From NCBI RefSeq assembly GCF_023516595.1, contig NZ_JAMGBG010000005.1, forward strand, positions 62,001 to 126,000: a DNA stretch of 64,000 nt. The letters are read 5' to 3'. The stretch comes from Streptomyces neyagawaensis (GTDB lineage: Bacteria > Actinomycetota > Actinomycetes > Streptomycetales > Streptomycetaceae). Numbering within the stretch: position 1 is the first letter of the stretch; each line of letters begins with the position of its first letter. The notes under the pieces are model-generated. The model did no database searches, was not told the DNA's origin, and saw only the letters and a program-made list of their open reading frames with translations. Shown in pieces: positions 26,173-34,716 of this stretch. The translations under genes and the position numbers were made by a program.

Positions 26173-26769
26173 TCAGTCGTCCCCGGTGGTCCGGCTCACC
26201 AGTGCGCCGTACGCCAAGTGCAGCGCGTCCGCGCCGGCCAGTGCAGCGAGGGCGCCCATGGCGGTCCGGGTTGCCCGCGGCCACAGCAACTGGCCGGCGG
26301 TCAGGGTGGACACCACCCAGACGCCCGTGCAGAACGGGCAGGTCACCAGCTCGCCGACGGTGCCCCTGCCGCCCTCCGCCTCCTCGTGCAGCTCGGCGGG
26401 GCCCTGCGGGCCGACGTACCGCGTGAAGGGCGCGCGCAGCGGACTGGTGACGGACGCCTTGCTCAGGAGCCTGCTGAGCCGGAAGGTGGCGACCGAGGTC
26501 AGGGCCACGTCCCAGGGCTGGGGCCGGTCGGGCAGGGGACGCCCGCGCAGCCGTACCGCCGTGGCCCAGGCCGCCGCGTACGCCCCGAATCCCGTCATGG
26601 ACGCGAGATAGCCGCCCAGCGGCCGGTCGTGCCCTGCGGAGTACCGTCGACCGGTGCGCCGGACGAGCTCGCGCAGGCGAGGTGCGAGGCGGTCGTCAGC
26701 CGCCTTGTCGGCTACGGCGCCAACTGCGGTGTCATTCCCGTTGTCAAACGTGGGGGCCAGGGGATCCAT
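26173..26769 (-). CDS. DUF1360 membrane-associated protein
   Basis: The 198-residue protein has the DUF1360 hallmark TCPFCTGVWVV with its CxxC pair, preceded by TSVATFRLSRLLSK and followed by a hydrophobic C-terminal helix. One or two membrane segments are likely. Function unknown. Start 26769 is set by AAGGAGGG. The start region overlaps the 3' end of the small upstream frame at 26744-27064, suggesting coupling. Confidence 0.85.
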   Translation of the reverse strand: MDPLAPTFDNGNDTAVGAVADKAADDRLAPRLRELVRRTGRRYSAGHDRPLGGYLASMTGFGAYAAAWATAVRLRGRPLPDRPQPWDVALTSVATFRLSRLLSKASVTSPLRAPFTRYVGPQGPAELHEEAEGGRGTVGELVTCPFCTGVWVVSTLTAGQLLWPRATRTAMGALAALAGADALHLAYGALVSRTTGDD

Positions 26770-27064
26770 GGGGCACACCCTCCTTCGCGGCGCCCGGTTC
26801 CCGCTCTGTCTCCCGGTCGGTGCGCGCGTGCTCGGCTCGGTCGTCCCGGCGCGGGCGTATCTCGACGCGGCCGTCGATGATCCGGGGGTCGGAGCGGCCG
26901 GGCCGTGGATCGAGCGGGACCACGGACAGCCAGCTGCCGACCGGCACCCGCATCGCCGGCGGATACACGGGGTGGCCAAGCCACGTTCCGTGCGGCGCGT
27001 CCCGGCCGCGACCGAGCGCCAGGACCCGGTTCTGCCGCAGCCGACGGCGTCGCGTCGTGGTCAT
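26744..27064 (-). CDS. Possible small basic protein upstream of the DUF1360 gene
   Basis: A frame of 106 residues starting MTTTRRRRLRQNRV has Streptomyces-like codon use with strong third-position GC, a plausible folded stretch (PAMRVPVGSWLSVVPLDPRPG) and an end that contains the ribosome site of the DUF1360 gene, overlapping it by 26 bases. No strong ribosome site is seen before either candidate start (27064 or 27082). The family is not recognised, and it could still be a chance frame. Confidence 0.4.
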   Translation of the reverse strand: MTTTRRRRLRQNRVLALGRGRDAPHGTWLGHPVYPPAMRVPVGSWLSVVPLDPRPGRSDPRIIDGRVEIRPRRDDRAEHARTDRETEREPGAAKEGVPHGSPGPHV

Positions 27065-27152
27065 GAGCAGCCGGGTCCCCATCTGCGCATACCGCAAACG
27101 GCCGGCAAGGCCGGATGGACCCCGGAAAACGGCAGGTCGTGGGGGCGCGCCA

Positions 27153-27202
27153 GGCGCACACCCGCCGGGTGTGCGCCGTAGGAGGGGACCGCCGCCCCTC
27201 CT
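27153..27202. terminator. Two adjacent hairpins between the small basic protein and the GT-like membrane protein
   Basis: 27153-27164 pairs perfectly with 27166-27177 (12 bp around one base), and 27180-27187 pairs with 27195-27202 (8 bp, 7-base loop). Together they could end the membrane-protein transcript that runs leftward. The first one, with almost no loop, could instead be an operator. The rest of the 330-bp gap (27065-27394) shows nothing else. Confidence 0.5.
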
Positions 27203-27394
27203 CACCCTTGCGGGAGCCGGAGCCCGGGTCGCGCGCCGACCGGCGTCGCGGCGGTCGCTCGGTCGGCGGCTCAGCGAGGACGGGGCGGGCATCAGGATCC
27301 CGGCGCCGCTCCCGGACCGGCCGCGGCTCGCGGAGGCCGCGGACCCGGGCCACCCACCGCCCTGCGCGTCACCGTCCGCCGCTCAGGCCCCCTT

Positions 27395-28717
27395 TCACCA
27401 GCCCGTCAGCAGCAGATGGTTGAGGAGCAGGGCCAGGGTCGCCTGGGCGGTCAGCCAGGCGCGGGGGCGGTCGAGGAAGGCGCCCGCCGCGAGCAGCCAC
27501 ATCGCGAACGGCAGCCAGATCCGTTCCGTCTCCGCCTTGCTCATCCCGGACAGGTCGGCGACGAGCAGCATGCACAGGGCCGCGCCCAGCAGCAGCCCCA
27601 GACGGCGCTCGACGGCGGGCGAGGCGCCCCACCGGGCGAGGGCGACGCCCGCGCGGCGCAGGCCGGCCACCGTCGCCGGGCCCACGACCAGGACCGTGCA
27701 CGCGAGATTGGCCCACACCCAGTAGCCGTACGGGCGGAAGCCGCCCGCTCCCTGGTGGTAGCGCTCCACCAGCAGGCGGTACGCCTCCCACCAGTCGAAG
27801 CCCACCACGGTGAACGCCACCGGGACGACGCAGAGCCCCCCGATCACGTACGGGACGACCGCCCGGCGTCGAGTGCCGAGGAACAGGACGGCCGTGACCA
27901 GCACGGCGAAGAGCGTGAGGCCGTACGACAGGTACACCGTGAGGCCGAGGAGGAGGCCCGCGGCGAAGGCGGTCGTCCGCGGCCGGTGCCCGGTCACCGC
28001 GAGGGCCAGGAACGCCACGGCCCAGGCGGCGACCGCAGCGAAGTACCCGTCCGCCGACGTCCCCGCCCACACCGCCGCCGGGGACAGCACGAGGAACGGG
28101 GCGGCACGGCGCGCCAGGGCCTCGCCCGTGAGCGTCCGTACGGTGACCAGGACCGCGGCCGTGGTGGCCGCCCCCACCGTGATGACGAAGACACCCGCCC
28201 AGGCACCGCCGCCCAAGCCGATCCGGTCGAGGAGGACGAAGGTGAGCGTGGCCCCCGGTGGGTGGCCCGCCACGTGCGGGGGCCAGTGGTCGGGGGAGCC
28301 GAGCAGGATGTGCCGGGTGAAGTCCCGCAGGGTGCGGGGGATGTCGTCGAAGCGGTCGATGACCCGGAGGTACTCGTACCGGGTCGTCAGTCGGCGGGCG
28401 ATCCCGCGGTGCCAGCCGTCGACCAGGGCGAGGGAGAACGTCCACGCCGTGGCGGTGGCCCACGCGGTCCACAGCAGGGGCCGCCAGGGCAGCCGGGCGG
28501 CCAGGGCCGGGCCGTACGCCACGACGGCGACGGCCACGGTGAGCGCGGCGGGCGTGCCCGGGCCGGCGTGGGGCAGCCAGTTGGCGTACAGGGGCGGCCA
28601 CCCCACGTGCAGGACGTCCTTGGCGCGCTTGACGGCGACGCCGACCAGCGCGGCCGTCACGACGAGCAGCGCGGCGGCGGCGACGGTGTACAGGTCGCGG
28701 CGGAGATCGCGGTTCAC
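27395..28717 (-). CDS. Polytopic membrane protein, probable GT-C type glycosyltransferase
   Basis: The 440-residue protein has about ten hydrophobic segments and a large first extracytoplasmic loop (YEYLRVIDRFDDIPRTLRDFTRHILLG), with PPG and WAGTSADGYFAAVAA in later parts. This layout is that of polyprenol-sugar dependent GT-C transferases, although no single diagnostic motif is certain. It starts with GTG 28717 and is divergent from the molybdopterin oxidoreductase. A CGTCA-N6-CGTCA repeat lies 53 bp upstream. Grouping with GT2 and epimerase genes suggests envelope glycosylation. Confidence 0.7.
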   Translation of the reverse strand: MNRDLRRDLYTVAAAALLVVTAALVGVAVKRAKDVLHVGWPPLYANWLPHAGPGTPAALTVAVAVVAYGPALAARLPWRPLLWTAWATATAWTFSLALVDGWHRGIARRLTTRYEYLRVIDRFDDIPRTLRDFTRHILLGSPDHWPPHVAGHPPGATLTFVLLDRIGLGGGAWAGVFVITVGAATTAAVLVTVRTLTGEALARRAAPFLVLSPAAVWAGTSADGYFAAVAAWAVAFLALAVTGHRPRTTAFAAGLLLGLTVYLSYGLTLFAVLVTAVLFLGTRRRAVVPYVIGGLCVVPVAFTVVGFDWWEAYRLLVERYHQGAGGFRPYGYWVWANLACTVLVVGPATVAGLRRAGVALARWGASPAVERRLGLLLGAALCMLLVADLSGMSKAETERIWLPFAMWLLAAGAFLDRPRAWLTAQATLALLLNHLLLTGW

Positions 28718-28769
28718 GCTCCGAGACGTTAGGCCGGACAGCGGCCGGTGCCCGCCCGACGGGCGCGGA

Positions 28770-28785
28770 CGTCAGCGTTTCGTCA
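28770..28785 (+). promoter_or_regulatory. Direct repeat CGTCA-N6-CGTCA (site 1), putative response-regulator box
   Basis: Half-sites at 28770-28774 and 28781-28785 have an 11-bp period with GCGTTT between. It lies 48 bp before the molybdopterin-oxidoreductase start and 53 bp before the divergent membrane-protein start. Three matching sites occur at 32740, 35771 and 35838, all in intergenic regions of this module. Confidence 0.55.
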
Positions 28786-28832
28786 TGAGTCGCGCGCCCC
28801 CGCACGGGGTGCCCCGGGCCTAGCGTCGTGGC

Positions 28833-30134
28833 ATGGAACGGTCTCCTACCTCGCCCGCCTTCTGGCGCAGCCCCCTGCGCGGCCCCTGGTTCACGTCCCT
28901 CCTCGGCGTGGTCCTCCTCGCCGGGATCACCGTGCTGTTCGTGACGGGACTGCTGTCGTACGCCGCGTACAACCCGGATCTGTCGCCGGTCAACGACAAG
29001 ACCCCGGACAAGGGCCTCCTCGGCTTCTACCTGTTCCCCTGGCCGACGGACCCGCCCTGGCTGTACCGGCTCACCCAGGGCGTCCATGTCACGCTCGGGA
29101 TCGCGCTCGTCCCGGTGCTGCTGGCCAAGCTGTGGTCGGTGGTGCCGAGGCTGTTCCAACTGCCCCCGGTGCGGTCCGTGGCCCACGCCCTGGAGCGGCT
29201 CTCGCTGCTCCTGCTCGTCGGCGGTGTGCTGTTCGAGTTCGTGACCGGTGTGCTCAACATCCAGCTCGACTACGTCTTTCCCGGCTCCTTCTACCCCCTG
29301 CACTTCTACGGGGCGTGGGTGTTCTTCGCGGCGTTCGCCGTCCATGTGGCGCTGAGGGCGCCGACAGCCGTACGCAACCTGCGCCGGATGCGGGCGGGCG
29401 AGGAGGACGGGGCTCCGCCACCGGGGCCACGGGCGGGCGGAAGGGAAGGGGTCGCGCCCCCGGTGTCGGCGGAGGAACCCTCGCTGGTGTCCCCGGACCC
29501 GGCCGAGCCCACCGTGTCGCGGCGCGGTGCCGTGTGGCTGGTCGGGGGCGGATCACTGCTGCTGCTCGGGACGACCGTCGGGCAGAACTTCGACGGACCG
29601 CTGCGGCGCACGGCCCTCCTCGCCCCGCACGGCGGTGCCGAGCCGGGCAGCGGACCGAACGGCTTCCAGATCAACAAGACGGCCGCGGCGAGAGGGATCA
29701 GCGCGGCGGAGACGAGCGAGGAGGCATGGCGCCTGGTCGTCACCGGGCCGTCCGGCACCGTCCGGCTGAGCCGCGCCGAACTGGCCGAACTGCCCCTGCA
29801 CAGCGCGGCACTGCCCATCGCCTGCGTCGAGGGCTGGTCCACCTCCGACCAGTGGTGGCGGGGCGTACGGCTGCGGGACCTCGCCGCACTCGTCGGACAC
29901 GAACCCGGGACCGCCCCCGACGTCCTGGTGGAGTCCCTCCAGCGGCACGGCGCCTTCCGCCGCGCCGCCCTGCGCGCCAACCAGGTCCGCGACCCCCGCT
30001 CCCTGCTCGCCCTGGACGTGAACGGCGAGCGGCTGTCCCCGGACCACGGCTACCCCGCGCGGATCATCGTGCCCGCCGCGCCCGGAGTCCTCAACACCAA
30101 GTGGGTGGCACGGATGACGTTCGGAGACCTGTGA
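28833..30134 (+). CDS. Membrane-anchored molybdopterin-dependent oxidoreductase
   Basis: The 433-residue protein has four membrane segments of cytochrome b561 type in its first 190 residues, a charged linker, a fifth hydrophobic segment (about 230-250, VWLVGGGSLLLLG), then a sulfite-oxidase fold domain with the cofactor cysteine in LPIACVEGWST (Cys331) and the ending TKWVARM typical of the domain. Fusion of a b-type membrane anchor to a Mo-enzyme suggests electron exchange with the quinone pool. Substrate unknown. Its stop overlaps the next gene's ATG by one base. Confidence 0.88.
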   Translation: MERSPTSPAFWRSPLRGPWFTSLLGVVLLAGITVLFVTGLLSYAAYNPDLSPVNDKTPDKGLLGFYLFPWPTDPPWLYRLTQGVHVTLGIALVPVLLAKLWSVVPRLFQLPPVRSVAHALERLSLLLLVGGVLFEFVTGVLNIQLDYVFPGSFYPLHFYGAWVFFAAFAVHVALRAPTAVRNLRRMRAGEEDGAPPPGPRAGGREGVAPPVSAEEPSLVSPDPAEPTVSRRGAVWLVGGGSLLLLGTTVGQNFDGPLRRTALLAPHGGAEPGSGPNGFQINKTAAARGISAAETSEEAWRLVVTGPSGTVRLSRAELAELPLHSAALPIACVEGWSTSDQWWRGVRLRDLAALVGHEPGTAPDVLVESLQRHGAFRRAALRANQVRDPRSLLALDVNGERLSPDHGYPARIIVPAAPGVLNTKWVARMTFGDL

Positions 30135-30676
30135 TGGCCACGCACCGGCTGCCGCTCGGCAGCCCCCTCCAACTGCTGCTCCTGGCAGGCTCGTTCGCGC
30201 TCGCCGGGTACGCCGGGGTGCGGCTGCTCGCGGACGACTGGTTCGGTGTCGCGCTGTGGTTCGTGGGAGCCGCGGTGGTGCACGACCTCGTCCTGCTGCC
30301 GCTGTACGCGGCGGCGGACCGCGCGCTCGTCCGGGCGGCGGACACGGCGGGGCCCCGCGCGGCGGACACGGCCGGGCCCCGCGAGGAGGCGGCCGGGCCC
30401 CGCGCGGGGGCGGCGGCCACGCCGCCCCCGGTACGGCGGGCGCGAGTCATGTACGTGCGGGTGCCCGCCGCCCTGTCCGGGCTGCTCCTGCTGGTGTGGT
30501 TCCCGCTGATCAGCGGGCGGGTCGCGGACCGCTACGCGTCCGCCACCGGGATGTCGGCCAGTGGCTTCCTCGGCCGCTGGCTGCTGATCACGGCCCTGCT
30601 GTTCGGGGGTTCGGCGCTGCTGCTGGTGCTGCGGGCCCGCAGGGCGACGAAGGACCGCCCGCCCGCCGTCCACTGA
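30134..30676 (+). CDS. Membrane protein with four predicted helices, partner of the molybdoenzyme
   Basis: The 180-residue protein has four hydrophobic stretches (LLLLAGSFALAGYAGV, VALWFVGAAVVHDLVLLPLY, GLLLLVWFPLI, WLLITALLFGGSALLLVL) and a linker with a tandem ADTAGPR repeat encoded by about 24-bp repeats at 30340-30390. Family not recognised. ATG overlaps the stop of the molybdoenzyme gene, so the two are probably a complex or pathway pair. Its 3' end overlaps the convergent methyltransferase frame by 145 bp. Confidence 0.75.
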   Translation: MATHRLPLGSPLQLLLLAGSFALAGYAGVRLLADDWFGVALWFVGAAVVHDLVLLPLYAAADRALVRAADTAGPRAADTAGPREEAAGPRAGAAATPPPVRRARVMYVRVPAALSGLLLLVWFPLISGRVADRYASATGMSASGFLGRWLLITALLFGGSALLLVLRARRATKDRPPAVH

Positions 30677-31374
30677 TCGGCGGCACGCCAGCCGAGGCGG
30701 CGGGCGTGCCGCAGCAGCGCCGGTGTGCCGAGCCGCGCCCACGGGAACGCGGCCTCGGCACCGACGTCGGGCCCGGCGCTGCTCACGAGGCGGACCTCGG
30801 CCCGCTCGTCCACATCCATCGGCACCGTCTCCGCGATCAACAGACCGCCGGAGCACAGCAGTTGGGCCAGACGGCGCAGCAGGGCGGCAGGGTCGCCGCC
30901 GATGCCGAGGTTGCCGTCGAGGAGCAGCGCGGTGTCCCAGCGGCCCTCGCCGGGCAGCGGCTCGAACACCGAGCGGGTGAGGGCCTGGCCGCCGAGTCGC
31001 CGGGTACGGGCGACGGCGGCCCGGCTGACGTCGACGCCGAGCACGGGCCGCCCGCGGGCGGCGAGTTCGGCGACCAGCCGCCCCGGCCCGCACCCCACGT
31101 CGAGGACGGCGCCCTCGCACCGCTCCAGGACCTGGAGGTCCACCTCGTCGGCGCGGGCGCACCACCGTTCCACCTCCAGGGGCAGCATCCAGCCGTCGCC
31201 CCGGCGCAGGAACAGCGGGCCCCGGCCGGCGCGCAGGGCGTCGGAGTAGGGATCGCAGGCCCAGGCCGGGTCCGAGTGCCGGGCCGGATCCGTGGGCCGG
31301 GTCGGGTCTGAGGGCCGAGCCGGATCCGAGGGCCGGATCGGTCGCCGCATGGTGTCCTGCCCGTGCCCGCTCAT
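30532..31374 (-). CDS. Class I SAM-dependent methyltransferase
   Basis: The 280-residue protein has the SAM loop AVLDVGCGPGRLVAELA (about residue 90) and the later LLLDGNLGIGGDP and GGLLIAETVP segments. The first 45 residues are a low-complexity repeat (PSDPARPSDPTRPTDPAR) from degenerate repeats of the DNA at about 31255-31350. A second ATG at 31350 would shorten it. The last about 45 residues overlap the convergent membrane-protein gene and look less protein-like, so the true end may be hard to define. The start overlaps the DUF2064 stop (ATGA). Confidence 0.82.
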   Translation of the reverse strand: MSGHGQDTMRRPIRPSDPARPSDPTRPTDPARHSDPAWACDPYSDALRAGRGPLFLRRGDGWMLPLEVERWCARADEVDLQVLERCEGAVLDVGCGPGRLVAELAARGRPVLGVDVSRAAVARTRRLGGQALTRSVFEPLPGEGRWDTALLLDGNLGIGGDPAALLRRLAQLLCSGGLLIAETVPMDVDERAEVRLVSSAGPDVGAEAAFPWARLGTPALLRHARRLGWRAADQWTAGGRSFVALRARSTSSSAEPPNSRAVISSQRPRKPLADIPVADA

Positions 31375-31988
31375 CGGCCGCTGACCGCTCGCAGCCGGGT
31401 CAGTTCCGCCGCGAACCGGCCGTGCGGCGCGACCGCGGCGACGGCCTCGGCGTCGTCGGCCGTGTCGACGTCCCGGAGGGCCGGCAGGTCGCGGACCCGC
31501 AGACCGGCGGCGGTCAGCCGGGCCCGCTGGACGGCACCGGTGACGGACGTCGACATGGGAACCCCCCTCAGCAGCTCCGGGTCCGGTGCGGCGAGCCCGA
31601 GGGCCCAGAAACCGCCGTCCTCCGCCGGACCGAAGTACGCGTCGCAGCCCGCCAGGTCCACGGTCATCAACTCCGGGGTGAGCTGCGGGGTGTCCATGCC
31701 GACGAGCAGGGCGGGGCCGTCGCAGCCGGCGAAGGCGGCGGCGAGCCGTTCGTCCAGCCCGCCGCCCCGCTGCGGTACGACGTCGAAGCCGGGCGGCAGC
31801 CAGGGGCCCGGCTCCCCGTCCAGGACCAGGACACGACGGTCCGCGGGCGTCGCGGCCACCGCGTCCAGGGTGTCCGCGAGGGCGGCCTCGGCGAGCGCCG
31901 CCGCCTCGGCCGGGGTGAAGGGCGGGCACAGCCGGGTCTTCACCCGGCCCGGCCTCGGCTCCTTGGCGATCACGAGGAGCGTGGTCAT
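31371..31988 (-). CDS. DUF2064 / TIGR04282-like GT-A superfamily protein
   Basis: The 205-residue protein begins MTTLLVIAKEPRPGRVKTRL and contains LLVGMDTPQLTPE and YFGPAEDGGFWALGL, the pattern of the family annotated as glycosyltransferase-like DUF2064. Nucleotide-sugar transfer is plausible but not shown. It sits between a GT2 gene and a methyltransferase with ATGA overlaps on both sides, so three consecutive modification enzymes are translated together. Confidence 0.85.
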   Translation of the reverse strand: MTTLLVIAKEPRPGRVKTRLCPPFTPAEAAALAEAALADTLDAVAATPADRRVLVLDGEPGPWLPPGFDVVPQRGGGLDERLAAAFAGCDGPALLVGMDTPQLTPELMTVDLAGCDAYFGPAEDGGFWALGLAAPDPELLRGVPMSTSVTGAVQRARLTAAGLRVRDLPALRDVDTADDAEAVAAVAPHGRFAAELTRLRAVSGR

Positions 31989-32692
31989 CGGCCGGCCCCC
32001 TCCGCCTCGACGGGCGCCGGCGTCTCGTTGAGGACGCGACTCATGTCCCGTACCGCCTGCCAGGTGCCCCGCCAGGTCCCCGTCACCTTCGAGGCCCCGG
32101 TGCGCGGCCGGTACGGCACGTCGTGCTCGGTGACGCGCCAGCCCGCGTCGGCGGCACGCACCACCATCTGCAACGGATAGCCGCTGCGCCGGTCGGTCAG
32201 GCCGAGGGCGAGGAGCGGTTCGCGGCGGGCGGCGCGCAGCGGGCCCAGGTCGTGCAGGCGCAGCCCCGTGCGGCGGCGCACCATCCGGGCCAGCGCCAGA
32301 TTTCCGGCCCGGGCGTGCGCGGGCCACGCGCCCCGGCCCTGCGGACGTCGCCTGCCGAGCACCAGGTCGGACCGCCCGTCCGCGACCTCGGTGACGAAGG
32401 GGACGAGGAGGGACGGGTCGAGGGAGGCGTCGCAGTCGCAGAAGCACACGATGTCGGCCGTCGCGGCGGTCAGCCCGGCATGGCAGGCCGCACCGAAGCC
32501 ACGGCGCGGTTCATGGATCACATGCGCGCCCAACGAGCGGGCGACGTCCGCCGAACCGTCGGTCGAGCCGTTGTCCACGACCAGGGCGCGCCAGCCGGCC
32601 GGGATCCTGGCCAGCACCCAGGGCAGGGCCTCCGCCTCGTTCAGACAGGGCAGCACGACGTCGACGCCCGAAGGCGGGGGAGAGGTAGTCAC
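31985..32692 (-). CDS. Family 2 glycosyltransferase
   Basis: The 235-residue protein has VDVVLPCLNEAEALPWVL, ALVVDNGSTDGSADVARSLG and VCFCDCDASLDPSLL (the DxD-like metal site), the classic GT-A signatures of dolichol-phosphate-mannose-synthase-like GT2 enzymes. It lacks the C-terminal membrane segments of some relatives. GTG 32692 is chosen because AGGG lies 8 bases upstream; GTG 32701 is the alternative. It heads the three-gene operon and has a CGTMM-N6-CGTMA site 48 bp upstream. Confidence 0.9.
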   Translation of the reverse strand: MTTSPPPSGVDVVLPCLNEAEALPWVLARIPAGWRALVVDNGSTDGSADVARSLGAHVIHEPRRGFGAACHAGLTAATADIVCFCDCDASLDPSLLVPFVTEVADGRSDLVLGRRRPQGRGAWPAHARAGNLALARMVRRRTGLRLHDLGPLRAARREPLLALGLTDRRSGYPLQMVVRAADAGWRVTEHDVPYRPRTGASKVTGTWRGTWQAVRDMSRVLNETPAPVEAEGAGR

Positions 32693-32739
32693 GGCTTTCA
32701 CCCTACGAGGACGAACTTCGCATAACGGGCGCCGTCTCC

Positions 32740-32755
32740 TTACGAAACACGGACG
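32740..32755 (-). promoter_or_regulatory. Direct repeat CGTCC-N6-CGTAA (site 2) between the GT2 operon and the two-component genes
   Basis: On the minus strand half-sites CGTCC and CGTAA are separated by GTGTTT, 11-bp period. It is 48 bp upstream of the GT2 start and 61 bp upstream of the divergent response-regulator start, so it could serve both, including autoregulation. Confidence 0.55.
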
Positions 32756-32815
32756 TCGACGGCCTCCTCCCGGTCCGCGCCGCCCGAACGCCCGGCGAGG
32801 TGCGAGGCTGACCGC

Positions 32816-33571
32816 ATGGAACAGCAACCGAGCCCCCCGGCGGCCGCGCGCGTCCTGGTGGTGGACGACGACCCCACGGTCGCCGAGGTCGTCACCGGAT
32901 ACCTCGACCGCGCCGGATACGCGGTGGACCGCGCCGACGACGGCCCGGCCGCGCTGGCCCGCGCCGCCGCGCACTGGCCCGACCTGGTCGTGCTGGACCT
33001 GATGCTGCCCGGCATGGACGGCCTGGAAGTGTGCCGCAGGTTGAGGGCGCGCGGTCCGGTCCCCGTCATCATGCTCACCGCGCGCGGCGACGAGGACGAC
33101 CGCATCCTGGGGCTGGAGGTCGGCGCCGACGACTACGTCACCAAGCCGTTCAGCCCGCGCGAACTGGTCCTGCGCGTCGAGTCCGTGCTGCGCCGCGCCC
33201 GGCCCGCACCCGACGTCCGGGTCCTCAGCTCGGCCGGTCTCCGCCTTGACCCGGCCGCCCGCCGCGCCACCCGCGACGACATCGAACTCGCCCTGACCCT
33301 CCGTGAGTTCGACCTCCTCGCCTTCTTCCTCCGCAATCCGGGCCGCGCGCACAGCCGTGAGGACCTGATGCGCGAGGTGTGGGGCTGGGACTTCGGCGAC
33401 CTCTCCACGGTCACCGTCCACGTCCGCCGACTGCGCGGCAAGATCGAGGACGACCCGGCGCGACCGCGGCTGATCCAGACGGTGTGGGGCGTCGGCTACC
33501 GCTTCGACCCCACGCGCACACCCGCCGACGGCGACGCGCAGCACGCCCCCTCCGAGGGCGGGAAGGACTGA
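32816..33571 (+). CDS. OmpR-family response regulator
   Basis: The 251-residue protein has a receiver domain (VLVVDDDP, phospho-acceptor Asp61 in VVLDLMLPGMDG, Lys in TKPFSPRELV) and a C-terminal winged helix (LTLREFDLLAFFLRNPG, TVHVRRLRGKIEDDP). It is followed by its histidine kinase, 2 bases after its stop. A direct-repeat box upstream, repeated at three neighbouring promoters, suggests that it controls the surrounding genes. Confidence 0.93.
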   Translation: MEQQPSPPAAARVLVVDDDPTVAEVVTGYLDRAGYAVDRADDGPAALARAAAHWPDLVVLDLMLPGMDGLEVCRRLRARGPVPVIMLTARGDEDDRILGLEVGADDYVTKPFSPRELVLRVESVLRRARPAPDVRVLSSAGLRLDPAARRATRDDIELALTLREFDLLAFFLRNPGRAHSREDLMREVWGWDFGDLSTVTVHVRRLRGKIEDDPARPRLIQTVWGVGYRFDPTRTPADGDAQHAPSEGGKD

Positions 33572-33573
33572 CG

Positions 33574-34686
33574 ATGCGCGACACCCTGCTCATCGCCCTG
33601 TACGCGTTCCTCGGCGCCGTCGCCGCCGGAGGGCTGGGCGCGCTGGCGCTGTGGCCGCTGCGCCGCCGTTCGCTCACCGCGTCGCTCACCGTCGTGGCCG
33701 CCGTCGCCGTGACTGCCATGCTCGCCGGCACCCTCGCCGTCGCCTGGGCGATGTTCCTCTCCCCGCACGACCTGACCGTCGTCACCACGGTCGTCGCCAT
33801 GGCCGCCGTCGTCTCCCTGGCCACCGCGCTGCTCCTCGGCCGCTGGGTCGTCGCCCGCAGCCGCGCCCTCCAGATCGCCGCGCGGTCCTTCGGTGACGGC
33901 GGCGACTTCACCGCCCCCGACGGCCCGGCCACGGCCGAACTCGCCGCGCTCAGCGCCGAGTTGGCCGCCACGAGTGCCAAGCTCGCCGCGTCCAGGGAAC
34001 GCGAGCGCGCCCTGGAGTCCTCCCGGCGTGAACTCGTCGCCTGGATCTCCCACGACCTGCGCACGCCCCTCGCGGGTCTGCGCGCCATGGCCGAGGCACT
34101 GGAGGACGGGGTCGCCGCCGACCCCCACCGCTATCTCCGGCAGATCCGTACCGAGGTCGAGAGCCTCGACGGCATGGTCGGCGACCTCTTCGAGCTCTCC
34201 CGCATCCACGCGGGCAGCCTGACTCTGTCCTTCTCCCGGATGTCCCTGTACGACCTCGTCGGGGACGCCCTGGCGGGCGCCGACCCGCTCGCCCGGGAGC
34301 ACGGTGTGCGGCTCGCCGCCGCGCGCGTCGAACCCGTACCGGTCGAGGTCGACGGCAAGGAGATGAGCCGGGTCCTCGCCAACCTGCTGGTCAACGCGAT
34401 CCGCCGGACCCCCGCCGACGGCACGGTCGCGGTGGCGGCCGAGCGGTCCCCGGACGGCGTGGTGCTCTCCGTGACCGACGGCTGCGGCGGCATCGCCGAG
34501 GAGGACCTGCCGCGTGTCTTCGACACCGGCTGGCGCGGCACCCACGCCCGCACACCCCCGGCCGGCGCGGGCCTCGGCCTCGCCATCGTCCGCGGAATCG
34601 TGGAGGCCCACCGGGGGCACGCCTCCGTACGCAACATCCCCGGCGGCTGCCGCTTCGAGGTGGTGCTGCCCGCGGCCGCTTCCTGA
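33574..34686 (+). CDS. Membrane sensor histidine kinase
   Basis: The 370-residue protein has two or three hydrophobic segments in its first 95 residues with almost no extracytoplasmic loop, a HAMP-like linker, the H box SHDLRTPLAG (His160), N box LLVNAIRR and G boxes DGCGGIAEEDLPRVF and GAGLGLAIV. The lack of a large sensor domain suggests sensing within or near the membrane. It is the partner of the response regulator directly upstream. Confidence 0.93.
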   Translation: MRDTLLIALYAFLGAVAAGGLGALALWPLRRRSLTASLTVVAAVAVTAMLAGTLAVAWAMFLSPHDLTVVTTVVAMAAVVSLATALLLGRWVVARSRALQIAARSFGDGGDFTAPDGPATAELAALSAELAATSAKLAASRERERALESSRRELVAWISHDLRTPLAGLRAMAEALEDGVAADPHRYLRQIRTEVESLDGMVGDLFELSRIHAGSLTLSFSRMSLYDLVGDALAGADPLAREHGVRLAAARVEPVPVEVDGKEMSRVLANLLVNAIRRTPADGTVAVAAERSPDGVVLSVTDGCGGIAEEDLPRVFDTGWRGTHARTPPAGAGLGLAIVRGIVEAHRGHASVRNIPGGCRFEVVLPAAAS

Positions 34687-34703
34687 AAGCGGGCAGCACC
34701 ACC
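34659..34703. terminator. Perfect 15-bp inverted repeat between the histidine kinase and epimerase genes
   Basis: 34659-34673, inside the last codons of the kinase gene, pairs perfectly with 34689-34703. The loop contains the kinase stop codon. It sits between convergent genes and can act as a terminator in both directions. Confidence 0.8.
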
Positions 34704-34716
34704 GGTCCAGGGGGCC

